NCBI GenBank assembly: GCA_018661465.1
Contig: JABJIC010000028.1
Coordinates: forward strand, 62,001 to 126,000
DNA from: Gammaproteobacteria bacterium
GTDB taxonomy: Bacteria > Pseudomonadota > Gammaproteobacteria > Pseudomonadales > Pseudohongiellaceae
Direction of reading: 5' to 3'
DNA length: 64,000 nt
Position numbers and translations under genes: made by a program. Positions 16,361 to 25,519 of the stretch are shown piece after piece. Each line of letters begins with the position of its first letter. The stretch's first letter is position 1. Under the pieces are notes generated by a model that searched no databases, was not told the DNA's origin, and saw nothing but the letters and a program-made list of their open reading frames with translations.

Positions 16361-17380
16361 ATGGAACACAGATATATCGGTACCAGTGGATTGCGAGTCA
16401 GTCCTATATGTATGGGAACCATGAGTTTCGGCACTTGGAGTGACAAAAAGGAAAGTTTCAAAATATTGGATACGGCTTATGAGCGTGGAATTAATTTCTT
16501 CGATACCGCTGAAGTATATCCAGTACCACCCACAGCTGAATTAGCGGGCGTCACCGAACAGATATTCGGCGAATGGATTAAGACTCGTCCCCGCGACTCT
16601 TTGATTATTGCCACTAAAGTTGCCGGGGCGGCATCGGGTTGGTTTGTGCCACCTATTCGTCATGGTCTCACTGCTATCGACAGGTTTCATATCGAAACAG
16701 CTGTAGAGGGTTCTCTACGAAGAATGGGTCTGGATTATATCGATCTGTACCAGGTTCATTGGCCTGACACTATCGTCCCCATGGAGGAATCCATGGAGGC
16801 ACTGGACCGGCTCGTGCAATCTGGAAAGGTTCGTTACCTGGGGACATCTAACGAGAATGCGTATGGCCTGACCAAGAGCAATACCATTGCTCATTACGAA
16901 GGGCTTACCAGGTTTCAGTCGATTCAGAATAATTTCTCATTGCTGAACAGACGCTTTCTCGATGAGTTGGCCATAGTATGTCAGCGCGAGAAGATTTCCT
17001 TGTTGCCATATTCTCCTATTGGTGGAGGAGTACTCAGCGGGAAATACAATGGAGATAAAGCTCCTGATAATTCCCGGTTCGGTGACTATATGGCTGAAAA
17101 CAATCCGCGTCAGGCAGCCATGGCTTCTCGCTTCGTGAATGAAGGAACTTTGGCATCAACGGCTAAATACATGGAGATTGCAAAGGAAGCTGGAATGTCA
17201 CCCGTAACGCTAGCGACAGCCTGGAGTATGAACTTCGACTTTGTGGCATCTACCATGATTGGCGCCAGAACTGCTGATCAACTGGATGATTCCCTTGCTG
17301 CACTGGACGTTACTCTAACTGACGAAATAATGAAGCAATGTGATGAAGTACATAGCCAGCATCTCTACCCAATGGGCTAG
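16361..17380 (+). CDS. Tas-like aldo/keto reductase
   Basis: A 339-residue NADPH-dependent aldo/keto reductase closely resembling E. coli Tas. Shared features are the start MEHRYIGTSGLRVSPICMGTMSFG, AEVYPVPP with the catalytic Tyr, ATKV with the catalytic Lys and YQVHWP with the catalytic His. The start at 16361, preceded by AGGAAG, is preferred over the longer frame from 16301. It is cytoplasmic with no signal peptide. It starts 41 bases after the VOC gene and its 3' end overlaps the next gene by 38 bases. Physiological substrate unknown. Confidence 0.9.
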   Translation: MEHRYIGTSGLRVSPICMGTMSFGTWSDKKESFKILDTAYERGINFFDTAEVYPVPPTAELAGVTEQIFGEWIKTRPRDSLIIATKVAGAASGWFVPPIRHGLTAIDRFHIETAVEGSLRRMGLDYIDLYQVHWPDTIVPMEESMEALDRLVQSGKVRYLGTSNENAYGLTKSNTIAHYEGLTRFQSIQNNFSLLNRRFLDELAIVCQREKISLLPYSPIGGGVLSGKYNGDKAPDNSRFGDYMAENNPRQAAMASRFVNEGTLASTAKYMEIAKEAGMSPVTLATAWSMNFDFVASTMIGARTADQLDDSLAALDVTLTDEIMKQCDEVHSQHLYPMG

Positions 17381-18182
17381 TATTTTCAGTTTGCTCTTCG
17401 CTTCAGCAGCGATTCAAGCCGAGACGGTTCATATCTCCCATTGTATGGGGGCGTGTCCCGTCTCGAATGCTAATTCGTTAAACGACGACTCTATTGAAAT
17501 CGTAGTTCGCCACCTCTTCGCAGCAGCTGTCAATAAAAATAATGGTCAGGCTCAGTGGCTGGCCTATAAAGTCATGCCGGATTCCGTTGGTGTAGCTTCG
17601 CTTCTTCCTCGGCGCTGGTTGCTTGATCGTCTAATGACAGCTAGTTCACAATTGGAGGCGGAAGCGGAAGGGGGTTTGCGGGTCATCGAGCCAGAATTCC
17701 TCAATGAAGAGGAAAATAGTTACCTCACCAGTGAAATACAATTTGATTCTGATGATCGCGGTCGCCTCGTACCTATGTCCAGCTTTGCGGGCACTCCGTA
17801 TTGGGATGAATTGAATTATTTGAGCAACATGGCACCGTTACCTGAGTTTTTAAGGTTGGGTTCCTGGTCTCGGCTGGATATGGCAGTTAATGAATATTCT
17901 CAGCGAGGGGTAGAGGTTTTTGTCGTGAGCGGGCCAATCATGGCTGCTGACGCTGGCTCGGGTTTATCACTGCCGCCGCAGGCATACTTCAAATTGATTT
18001 CCAATATGGACTCATACAGTGCCTTTATTTTTAGAGAGGACACAGCGCAGCATGCTGAATATTGTGAACAACGTGTAACAATTGAAGAACTGGAAAGACG
18101 AACGGGCTTGCAATTTTTCCCTGATATGCAAGTGCCATCACCTCAGGGTTTGGGCGAAGAAATAGTTTGCGATTCATTCTAG
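17343..18182 (+). CDS. Secreted degenerate DNA/RNA non-specific endonuclease homologue
   Basis: An exported protein of 279 residues (signal FSLLFASAAIQAE). The mature N-terminus SHCMGACPVSN matches the Cys-x3-Cys-Pro start of Serratia nuclease, and later YLSNMAPL and VVSGPI fit the NUC1/EndoG fold. The catalytic motif Asp-Arg-Gly-His is here Asp-Arg-Gly-Arg (near residues 138-141; codon CGC at 17772-17774), and the Mg-binding Asn that precedes the Trp is replaced (RLGSWSRLD). It is therefore probably a pseudo-nuclease retained for binding. It overlaps the aldo/keto reductase gene by 38 bases. An alternative GTG start lies one codon upstream at 17340. Confidence 0.8.
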   Translation: MKYIASISTQWASIFSLLFASAAIQAETVHISHCMGACPVSNANSLNDDSIEIVVRHLFAAAVNKNNGQAQWLAYKVMPDSVGVASLLPRRWLLDRLMTASSQLEAEAEGGLRVIEPEFLNEEENSYLTSEIQFDSDDRGRLVPMSSFAGTPYWDELNYLSNMAPLPEFLRLGSWSRLDMAVNEYSQRGVEVFVVSGPIMAADAGSGLSLPPQAYFKLISNMDSYSAFIFREDTAQHAEYCEQRVTIEELERRTGLQFFPDMQVPSPQGLGEEIVCDSF

Positions 18183-18230
18183 CTAATGAGTTCGCCATGA
18201 ATATTGAGATAGAAGCAGGAGCTTAGGAAG

Positions 18231-18917
18231 ATGGATTTCGTATTTACGCCGCCAGCAATTCCCGCTGTACCGATAAGCGGCTGTGAGACTTTGTTTCCGG
18301 TCCATAGAATTTATTGTGTGGGCAGAAATTACAGTGATCATGTAAAAGAAATGGGTGGCGACCCCAAGAAAGAGCCACCTGTTTTTTTTAGCAAGCCGGC
18401 CTCTGCTATCGTTACTGACAATCAGAATATTCCCTATCCCCAGGCAACCAATGACCTGCATCATGAAGTGGAACTAGTAATAGCGCTGTCTTCCGGTGGT
18501 AAGAATATCTTATTGGAAAGCGCTGAGGACTGCGTTTTCGGCTACGCGGTGGGTATAGACTTTACGCGCAGAGATTTGCAGGCGATCGCCAAGAGCAACG
18601 GCAGGCCGTGGGATGTAGCCAAAGGTTTTGATGATTCGGCTCCTATTTCTGCAATAAAGCCAGTCTCTGAGTGCTCGCTTAATGCATCCACAGAGATTTC
18701 ATTGGAAGTTAATGGGGCTGTGCGCCAACAAGCAACGCTCGGCGAAATGATCTGGAGTATTCCTGAAATAATATGTGCGCTTTCGAAGTTCTATGAGCTT
18801 AAAGCAGGAGATCTTATCTACACCGGAACTCCAGCTGGAGTTGCCGCTGTGGGTGCAGGAGACAGCCTGCAGGCTTCTCTGCAAGGAGTCGCTGAATTGA
18901 AATTTGAATTGAGTTGA
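18231..18917 (+). CDS. Fumarylacetoacetate hydrolase (FAH) family protein
   Basis: A 228-residue FAH-superfamily enzyme. Motifs: IYCVGRNYSDHVKEMG at about residues 26-41, the metal-binding acidic residues in LHHEVELVIALS (Glu-Val-Glu) near residue 83, GYAVGIDFTRRDLQ, and GDLIYTGTPAGV near the C-terminus. Family members hydrolyse or decarboxylate acyl-pyruvates and related 2-oxo acids. It is cytoplasmic. It is followed after 7 bases by an SLC13 transporter, suggesting uptake of an organic acid processed by this enzyme, which is an inference. An AGGAG lies upstream of the ATG. Substrate unknown. Confidence 0.9.
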   Translation: MDFVFTPPAIPAVPISGCETLFPVHRIYCVGRNYSDHVKEMGGDPKKEPPVFFSKPASAIVTDNQNIPYPQATNDLHHEVELVIALSSGGKNILLESAEDCVFGYAVGIDFTRRDLQAIAKSNGRPWDVAKGFDDSAPISAIKPVSECSLNASTEISLEVNGAVRQQATLGEMIWSIPEIICALSKFYELKAGDLIYTGTPAGVAAVGAGDSLQASLQGVAELKFELS

Positions 18918-18924
18918 GGATTTC

Positions 18925-20700
18925 ATGACGGGGCAACAAACAACTCTGCTGGTCATACTTTTTGCTCTTCTGGTGATGTTGGTGTGGGGGCGATACAGAT
19001 ACGACATCGTTGCACTAGGTGCGCTATTTGTAGCTGGTTTCTTTGGCTTGGTACCCCAGGCTGAATTATTTTCCGGATTTGGTAATCCGGCTACCATAAC
19101 GGTAGTTCTAGTGCTTATTGTAAGTTCTGGGTTAACGAAATCAGGAGCCGTTGATTTTGTTACCAAGACGATTGAGCCCTTATCCTCCCAGCCCTATCTT
19201 CATATCGCTGTTTTAACATTCCTTGCCGCATTTCTTTCCATGTTTATGAATAACGTGGGAGCTCTAGCCTTATTGATGCCGATAGCAATACAGTCAACTA
19301 CCAAAGCTGGCCGGCCACCTGCAACGGTTCTAATGCCTTTGTCATTCGGGTCTATTTTAGGTGGTCTGGTTACTATGATAGGTACACCTCCTAATATTTT
19401 AATAGCCAATTATCGACAAGAAGTGACCGGTGAAGCATTCAGCATGTTTGATTTTTCACCTGTTGGTGGAGGTATAGCCTTCTGTGGAATTGTATTCATG
19501 CTAGTTGTAGGTTGGAAGTTGGTGAAGGTGCGCAAGCAGACAGCTGGCCTGGAATTGTTTGACGTAGAGAAATACTTATTTGAGCTAAAGATCACAGAGG
19601 AAACTGAGTTACTGGGTAAGAAGGTAGGAGAGCTCAAAGATCTTTTGGCTGAAGGGAAGATGGATCTCCTCTCCATGGTTCATAAACAACAAAAACTACC
19701 TGTAGTTCATCGTTATCACACGCTAGCCAAGAATGATTTATTAATGTTGCAGGGCTCCCATGAGGACATCGATAATTTCGCTACCACTCATAACTTGCAA
19801 ATGCTTTCTGCGGAGAATGCGAGAAAGGAAATTCTTTACTCCGAAGATTCTCAAGTGGCTGAAGTCGTGGTGACTCCGAATTCCAATGTCGCTGGTCGGA
19901 CACCGTCCCAAATTAGATTCAATCGTAGATACGATATTAACTTATTGGCGGCATCACGTTCAGGCACGCCCCATCGCAATCGACTCCGTGACTTCGAAAT
20001 AAAAGTCGGTGATGTTTTACTTCTTCACGGAGAGGAAGAAGCCTTGCAAGATGCGATTCTGAAAATGGAATGCTATCCGCTTGCCAAACGTGATTTGGGA
20101 TTCGGCAAAGCTAAGAAGGCTGTACCTGCAGTGCTCAGTTTTGTTCTAGCTATCGCTGCTGCTGCTGTAGGGTTCATATCCATACAGCTAGCTCTTGGTA
20201 TTGCTACAGTGGTCATGGCGGTTACTAATATCGTGCCGGTTCGAGAATTTTATGATGGCGTTGATTGGCCTGTTGTCATTCTCCTAGGGGCAATGATCCC
20301 TCTCGGTGCTGCCTTGGAAACTACAGGAACAACGACGTTGCTGGTGGATGGAATTCTAGATGTCACCGGGGACATGTCCCCGGTCTTGATTCTTGCTGTG
20401 ATATTGATTGTTACCATGACAGTTTCTGATGTGCTCAATAATGCGGCAACCGCTATTCTTATGGCTCCAATAGCCTACAACATCGCCTTAGCCTTACAAC
20501 TAAACCCGGATACCTTTCTCATGGCAGTCGCTATAGGGGCATCTTGTGCTTTCCTCACCCCTATAGGTCATCAGAATAATGCGTTAATTATGGGGCCCGG
20601 GGGATACAAATTTGGTGACTACTGGCGTATGGGCTTACCTCTAGAGATTGTAATTGTAACGGTTGCCTTGCCATTGCTCCTCCTATTTTGGCCTCTCTAA
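18925..20700 (+). CDS. SLC13-family permease with RCK_C domains
   Basis: A 591-residue inner-membrane transporter of the divalent anion:Na+ symporter (SLC13/CitT-like) family. Multiple hydrophobic segments lie at both ends, with two TrkA-C (RCK_C) domains in the central cytoplasmic insertion (about residues 205-375; phrases VAGRTPSQIRFNRRYDINLLAA and DFEIKVGDVLLLHG). The paired SNT-like family motifs appear as MIGTPPNILIAN (residues about 151-162) and PIGHQNNALIMGPGG. Substrates are typically sulfate or dicarboxylates. The 7-base gap to the FAH gene indicates co-expression. Ligand specificity cannot be read. Confidence 0.9.
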   Translation: MTGQQTTLLVILFALLVMLVWGRYRYDIVALGALFVAGFFGLVPQAELFSGFGNPATITVVLVLIVSSGLTKSGAVDFVTKTIEPLSSQPYLHIAVLTFLAAFLSMFMNNVGALALLMPIAIQSTTKAGRPPATVLMPLSFGSILGGLVTMIGTPPNILIANYRQEVTGEAFSMFDFSPVGGGIAFCGIVFMLVVGWKLVKVRKQTAGLELFDVEKYLFELKITEETELLGKKVGELKDLLAEGKMDLLSMVHKQQKLPVVHRYHTLAKNDLLMLQGSHEDIDNFATTHNLQMLSAENARKEILYSEDSQVAEVVVTPNSNVAGRTPSQIRFNRRYDINLLAASRSGTPHRNRLRDFEIKVGDVLLLHGEEEALQDAILKMECYPLAKRDLGFGKAKKAVPAVLSFVLAIAAAAVGFISIQLALGIATVVMAVTNIVPVREFYDGVDWPVVILLGAMIPLGAALETTGTTTLLVDGILDVTGDMSPVLILAVILIVTMTVSDVLNNAATAILMAPIAYNIALALQLNPDTFLMAVAIGASCAFLTPIGHQNNALIMGPGGYKFGDYWRMGLPLEIVIVTVALPLLLLFWPL

Positions 20701-20798
20701 ATCAGCTGCTACGCTTCGCAAGCATGATGGTGGCTGCATGTGCTAATATTTCATTCTATTAGTGGTATCAATCGGCGGCCTCAAGCGGTGGAAGATTA

Positions 20799-22241
20799 AT
20801 GCGAGTCAATTGGAAAACTTATAATTCTGGCAAGTTTTACGATGAGATAATCAGTAGTCCTGGTTATGCTCGTAAACCTGCACGTGGATTGGCAAGCTAC
20901 CTTCGTTCCCTTACTCATGAAGAGCTTCTTCAAAAAAAGACTGCTGCTGAGCTGGCAATTAAGACCATGGGGATTTCTTTCACGGTATACAGTGACGGGG
21001 AGAACATAGATCGAGAGTGGCCGTTCGATATTATTCCCAGAGTAATCGCCGAGAAGGAGTGGAATCACACCAGTTTGGGATTGAAGCAGCGGTTGAGAGC
21101 TCTCAATTGTTTTATCCATGATGTATATAACGATCAGAAAATATTTAAAGACAAACTAATTCCCAAAGAGCTAATTCTCAATTCCGGTAACTTCAGAAAA
21201 GAGTGCGTTGGAATCAAGCCCCGTTTTGATACCTGGGCTCATATCTGCGGAACAGATTTAATTCGAGACCATACCGGTGAGTTTTTCGTACTCGAAGATA
21301 ATCTTAGGGTGCCATCCGGCGTGTCCTATATGCTGGAGAATAGACGAGTTACCAAGCGTGTTTTTCCAGAACTATTTGAGAACTACAATATTCAGCCAGT
21401 CACTGAATATCCAGATCAGCTGTTCGACATGCTTTCTGCAATTTCTCCCGAGCCAAAAGAATTTCCAGAGATAGTAGTGCTAACTCCAGGAGTTTATAAC
21501 TCAGCTTATTTCGAACATTCCTATCTTGCTCAGAGAATGGGTGCTGAACTGGTGGAAGGTGGAGATCTGGTTGTTGAGAAAGACAGGGTCTTCATGAAGA
21601 CTGTCGATGGATTGTCCCAGGTGGATGTAATATACAGACGAATTGATGATCTGTTTCTTGATCCTTCTGTGTTTAACAAAGAATCAGTGTTAGGTGTTAG
21701 CGGCCTTTTTAAAGCTTGGGTAAAAGGCAATGTCGCATTAGCGAATGCTCCGGGTGCGGGAGTTGCTGATGACAAGATTATTTACACCTATGTGCCTCAA
21801 TTCATAAAATATTATCTTGGTGAAGAGCCTATTCTTCCCAATGTCCCCAGCTACCTCTGCATCGATAAGGTACAGCGTCAACACGTTCTGGAAAATCTCG
21901 ATAAACTGGTTGTGAAACCAGCCAATGAGTCCGGAGGCTACGGTATGTTGATTGGTCCTCAGGCCAGCAAGAAAGAGCTGGAAGAGTTCGCTCGTCGAAT
22001 AAAGGCCGATCCAAGGAATTACATGGCCCAGCCACTTATATCTCTTTCCACCGTACCTATTTTGGGTGACAGAATAGTGGAACCAAGACACGTTGATTTG
22101 AGACCTTTCGTCTTGCAGGCAGATAAGTCCTATGTAACGGCAGGCGGCTTAACGCGAGTTGCAATGGTCAAGGGTAGTTATATTGTAAATTCCTCACAGG
22201 GTGGCGGTAGTAAAGACACCTGGATAGTAGGGGACTCATAG
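20799..22241 (+). CDS. Circularly permuted ATP-grasp type 2 protein (Anbu locus)
   Basis: A 480-residue circularly permuted ATP-grasp enzyme (COG2308/DUF404-DUF407). Hallmarks: HDVYNDQKIF, VLEDNLRVPSGVSYMLENR, DVIYRRIDDLFLD, VKPANESGGYGM and SLSTVPIL. ATP-grasp enzymes couple ATP to peptide-like bond formation, and in Anbu operons this protein with the alpha-E protein is thought to make or ligate a peptide tag. That idea comes from genomic context, not from biochemistry. The next gene starts 4 bases after its stop. Confidence 0.9.
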   Translation: MRVNWKTYNSGKFYDEIISSPGYARKPARGLASYLRSLTHEELLQKKTAAELAIKTMGISFTVYSDGENIDREWPFDIIPRVIAEKEWNHTSLGLKQRLRALNCFIHDVYNDQKIFKDKLIPKELILNSGNFRKECVGIKPRFDTWAHICGTDLIRDHTGEFFVLEDNLRVPSGVSYMLENRRVTKRVFPELFENYNIQPVTEYPDQLFDMLSAISPEPKEFPEIVVLTPGVYNSAYFEHSYLAQRMGAELVEGGDLVVEKDRVFMKTVDGLSQVDVIYRRIDDLFLDPSVFNKESVLGVSGLFKAWVKGNVALANAPGAGVADDKIIYTYVPQFIKYYLGEEPILPNVPSYLCIDKVQRQHVLENLDKLVVKPANESGGYGMLIGPQASKKELEEFARRIKADPRNYMAQPLISLSTVPILGDRIVEPRHVDLRPFVLQADKSYVTAGGLTRVAMVKGSYIVNSSQGGGSKDTWIVGDS

Positions 22242-22245
22242 AACT

Positions 22246-23193
22246 ATGTTATCTAGAGTTGCAGAGAGAGTTTACTGGCAGGCACGATATCTGGAACGTG
22301 CCGAAAATACCGCACGGCTATTGAACGTGTTTTCTACATTGCTGCTGGATCTACCGACTGGTACCAAGCTCGGTTGGCGGTCATTGGTTGAGATTACCGG
22401 CGGTGAAGAGGCATTTGATGCTCGATACAAGCAGGCGGTAGAGCGTAGTGTAGTTAAATTCTTGCTGGCAGAGAACAATGGTTCTTCCATTCTTGATATG
22501 TTGGCGCATACCCGTGAGAACGCTCGAACTACTCGGGAGATTATGCCCTCCGAAGCTTTTGAGAAAATTAATGAGCTTTACTATTTTGCCAAGGAAAATG
22601 CATCCTCGGGAATTTCTCGCGGACCGCGCCACGAATTATTAGAGGCCATTATTTCGTCCTGTCAGCAAATTTCAGGCTTGATGGCAGGAACCATGTCCAG
22701 GGGAGCCGCATATAGTTTTGTGCGGCTGGGTCGAAGTCTTGAGCGCGCAGACATGACTACGCGAATCGTCGACGTGGGCTCCTTTAATCTGCTTTCCTCG
22801 ATTTCTAAATCAAAAGATCAGGCCGCCGCGGATGAGCCATATGACAATATCCTATGGATGAACGTACTTCGGTCTCAAAGTGCCTATCAGATGTACAGAC
22901 AACATGTGAAACATCGAGTCAACGGTGAAGATGTAGTCACTTTCCTGCTTAGAGACGAAGAGTTTCCTCGTTCGGTGACCCACAACCTGATTACCATCAC
23001 CAAGGTTCTTCATAAGTTGCCTAATCAAGAGAAGGTGTCAAAGCAGGTGGAAAAAACCTTGCGTATCGTTGGTCGAGGGAAGCTTGGGAAGCTCATGGAT
23101 GAGGGGCTTCTGGAATACATCGATGATCTACAGTTAGAAATAGCCTCCGTACATAAGAAAGTCGCAGACACCTGGTTTTTACCTAACAAATAA
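22246..23193 (+). CDS. Alpha-E (DUF403) domain protein (Anbu locus)
   Basis: A 315-residue all-helical alpha-E protein (COG2307). The N-terminus MLSRVAERVYWQARYLERAEN is diagnostic, and the pattern LGRSLERADMTTRIVDV follows at about residues 163-179. This family nearly always accompanies the circularly permuted ATP-grasp; here the genes are separated by 4 bases. Biochemical role unknown. The downstream zincin gene starts 3 bases after its stop, making a tight three-gene unit. Confidence 0.9.
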   Translation: MLSRVAERVYWQARYLERAENTARLLNVFSTLLLDLPTGTKLGWRSLVEITGGEEAFDARYKQAVERSVVKFLLAENNGSSILDMLAHTRENARTTREIMPSEAFEKINELYYFAKENASSGISRGPRHELLEAIISSCQQISGLMAGTMSRGAAYSFVRLGRSLERADMTTRIVDVGSFNLLSSISKSKDQAAADEPYDNILWMNVLRSQSAYQMYRQHVKHRVNGEDVVTFLLRDEEFPRSVTHNLITITKVLHKLPNQEKVSKQVEKTLRIVGRGKLGKLMDEGLLEYIDDLQLEIASVHKKVADTWFLPNK

Positions 23194-23196
23194 TAT

Positions 23197-24183
23197 ATGA
23201 AAAACTTTCGCTGCAATTGTGGTCAGACACTGTTCTTTGAGAATACCAGTTGTCTGAATTGCAACAATCAAGTCGGATTTGATCCAGAGTCGATGGAGAT
23301 GTATTCCGATGACGCTTTGATGGCCGAGCCATCCAGACAATTCTGTAAAAACTCTTCCGATTACAATGTTTGTAACTGGTTTGTCACTGATGAGGACTCT
23401 GCATATTGCATGTCCTGTAGTCTCAATCACACCATCCCCAATTTACTTAGGCCGGAAAGAAGGCGTTGGTGGAAGAGCCTGGAGCATGCCAAGCGTCGTC
23501 TTATCTATTCACTACTTTCTCTCGGTCTTCCACTGAAAGGCAAGAAAGAGGACCCTTTGGGCATGGCGTTTAGTTTTATTGAAGATAAACGTTCCAATCC
23601 CCAGGTGTTCGAAGACCATGTAAACACAGGTCATTTCGATGGGCATATTACAGTAAATATAGCTGAAGCCGACCAAGTCACTTTGGAGAAAGCCAGGGCA
23701 TTCTCCGGGGAATTGTACCGAACCCTGCTAGGGCATTTGCGTCACGAAAGCGGCCATTACTATTTTTCCAAGCTCATCAATACCGATGAGAAGCTGGCTC
23801 AGTTTCGCGAATTGTTCGGGGACGAATCAAAAGACTATGATCAGGCGCTGAAGGACTACTATGCGAATAAGGGCAAGACAGCCAAGGATCCGGCTATGGT
23901 CAGTCATTATGCGCAATCTCACCCTTGGGAGGACTGGGCCGAAGTATGGTCACATTACCTGCACATGGTAGATACACTTGATACAGCTGCAGCGTTCGAT
24001 CAGCAGTTGGGTGCAGGTCATCTGGATGATATCGAGGAAACTCTTCAGAAATGGTCACAGCTGACTATCATGCTCAATAGTCTTAACCGGAGTATGGGGC
24101 TGGAAGATGCTTACCCCTTCGTACTCTCAGATCAGGCTTTTACGAAGCTCCGTTTCGTTCACGGCTTGATTTATCCCAGTTAG
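23197..24183 (+). CDS. Putative zinc-ribbon metallopeptidase (Anbu locus)
   Basis: A 328-residue protein with two four-Cys zinc ribbons (Cys6, Cys8, Cys19, Cys22 and Cys50, Cys59, Cys71, Cys74) followed by a zincin domain. The catalytic HExxH is His183-Glu-Ser-Gly-His187 (RHESGHYYF), and a gluzincin-like third-ligand region is PWEDWAEVWSHY, with Glu245 or Glu249. It lies 3 bases after the alpha-E gene and converges on the Anbu gene with a 44-base overlap of 3' ends. I recognise it as the putative zinc-binding peptidase family (DUF2248-like). Peptidase activity is predicted, not shown. Confidence 0.82.
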   Translation: MKNFRCNCGQTLFFENTSCLNCNNQVGFDPESMEMYSDDALMAEPSRQFCKNSSDYNVCNWFVTDEDSAYCMSCSLNHTIPNLLRPERRRWWKSLEHAKRRLIYSLLSLGLPLKGKKEDPLGMAFSFIEDKRSNPQVFEDHVNTGHFDGHITVNIAEADQVTLEKARAFSGELYRTLLGHLRHESGHYYFSKLINTDEKLAQFRELFGDESKDYDQALKDYYANKGKTAKDPAMVSHYAQSHPWEDWAEVWSHYLHMVDTLDTAAAFDQQLGAGHLDDIEETLQKWSQLTIMLNSLNRSMGLEDAYPFVLSDQAFTKLRFVHGLIYPS

Positions 24184-24898
24184 TTGCCCAGGAAAGCGGG
24201 GGCATCTGACGGAAGGCATCCTTGAGAAGCTTGTCCCAGGATTTCTTCAGATCACGTAAAAACTCACTGTCCTCTTCGAAGCGATGATAATTATCAATAA
24301 CGAGGCTGCCATTCTTGTAGATAGTGGTCTCTATTGGTGGTCCGACGCTAAGGTTACTTCTCAGAGTTGAGTCCATAGAAACCAGGGCGCACATGGCGCA
24401 TGTGTCCAGGTCTAATTCCGGGGTGAGGATTCTGTCCAGAATTGGTGAGCCATACTTACTCTCGCCTATCTGTAGATAGGGAGTGTCAGCGGATGTTTCA
24501 ATATGATTACCTTCTGGATAGACCAGTAACAGGCGAGGGGTGCTGGCTCCGATTTGACCGCCGATGATAAAGCTGGCCTCAAATTTTTTGCCTTCTACGG
24601 TTCGTTTTTCCTGCTGCTCTCTACTTATATCTCCCAGATAATCAGCGGCATCATCAATAGTTTCGACATTCAGCAAATTGACTTCGGTATTCTGGCGAAT
24701 GTCGGTTTTGATCTTTGCAATTGCGGCCTGGCTAGTGGCCAGATTGCCAGCGGTAAGAATGACCAGCTGTCGTTCACCATCGATACCGAAGTTGAACATC
24801 TTGCTATAGGTTGAAACCTTGTCGATACCGGCATTAGTACGGGAATCGGAGCAGAAAATAAGCCCTGCATCCACAGCGATGGCTACACAATATGTCAT
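24140..24898 (-). CDS. Anbu-type proteasome-homologue protease
   Basis: An NTN-hydrolase fold protein of the Anbu (ancestral beta-subunit) family. The start at 24898 gives Met-Thr-Tyr-Cys-Val-Ala as N-terminus, so removal of Met exposes the nucleophilic Thr, as expected for Anbu; the longer frame (to 24934) adds 12 residues that would block this. The hallmark GLIFCSDSRTNAGIDKVSTY is at residues about 12-31. Length 252 residues. It is transcribed toward the ATP-grasp/alpha-E/zincin unit and overlaps the zincin 3' end by 44 bases, so antisense pairing of the transcripts is possible. Substrate unknown. Confidence 0.9.
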   Translation of the reverse strand: MTYCVAIAVDAGLIFCSDSRTNAGIDKVSTYSKMFNFGIDGERQLVILTAGNLATSQAAIAKIKTDIRQNTEVNLLNVETIDDAADYLGDISREQQEKRTVEGKKFEASFIIGGQIGASTPRLLLVYPEGNHIETSADTPYLQIGESKYGSPILDRILTPELDLDTCAMCALVSMDSTLRSNLSVGPPIETTIYKNGSLVIDNYHRFEEDSEFLRDLKKSWDKLLKDAFRQMPPLSWATNWDKSSRERNGAS

Positions 24899-25107
24899 TT
24901 TTTGATTATTCGAGTAAAACGAGCGACCAATCATACCCTATGTATGTTGAATACTTAATAGCGCTTTTAGAGATTGTTTGAGGTGATGAAAAAACCTTAT
25001 TTTAAGGCTGCTATTGGGGAAGGAGCCGCCGAAAAACGGCCCCTGTGGGGCATATCTGAGGACTATTATGATGCGTCTCTACTTAAGCCAATACAGCGGG
25101 CTGAGTA

Positions 25108-25335
25108 TTATTCCATGCTGTCGAGCATTTCGTCCAAATCATCATAGTCGAATTCATGGTCGATGCGTTTGCTGTCCATACGCTCTTCGATGCGTCGTCG
25201 TAATGCAGTGATATTGCCACTGGGCTTAGCGCTAATGTTAATACTCTCTTCAGAGTCTTCATCCTGCATAATAGCTGTGGAATCAAAGAACTCTTTAGCA
25301 TCTTCCAGTGAGTCATCCCAATTCTTTTCTTTCAT
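25108..25335 (-). CDS. Small acidic protein, PA3496-like
   Basis: A small protein of 75 residues, starting at 25335 where an AGAGAG Shine-Dalgarno is well placed; a longer frame starts at 25368. It is strongly acidic (KNWDDSLEDAKEFFDS, DYDDLDEMLDSME) with a short basic helix ALRRRIEERMDSKR. This arrangement, RRRIE-x-x-x-x-KR then an acidic tail, resembles the PA3496 family of small proteobacterial proteins of unknown function, sometimes annotated as envelope-integrity proteins. Identification is by pattern and is not firm. A 172-base gap precedes it on the left side. Confidence 0.5.
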   Translation of the reverse strand: MKEKNWDDSLEDAKEFFDSTAIMQDEDSEESINISAKPSGNITALRRRIEERMDSKRIDHEFDYDDLDEMLDSME

Positions 25336-25519
25336 GGCGATTCTCTCTTCCGATATCTGCATAAACACCTACATGAATAAGTGCCCTCATAAATGCTTAT
25401 CGTTAGACAGGCGTAAAACCTTCAGGAAAAACTAAGAAAATATTGGAGAAATGTGACGCTAGTCCTCCAGGGAATAGCTTGAGTTGATAGTGCTCAGTAA
25501 GTGCGGTGTTTACAGGGAC

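Noticed and set aside
24940-25100. GC-rich hairpin GCCG/CGGC as terminator of the Anbu region
   Set aside because: The stem is only four bases with no T-run in either orientation.
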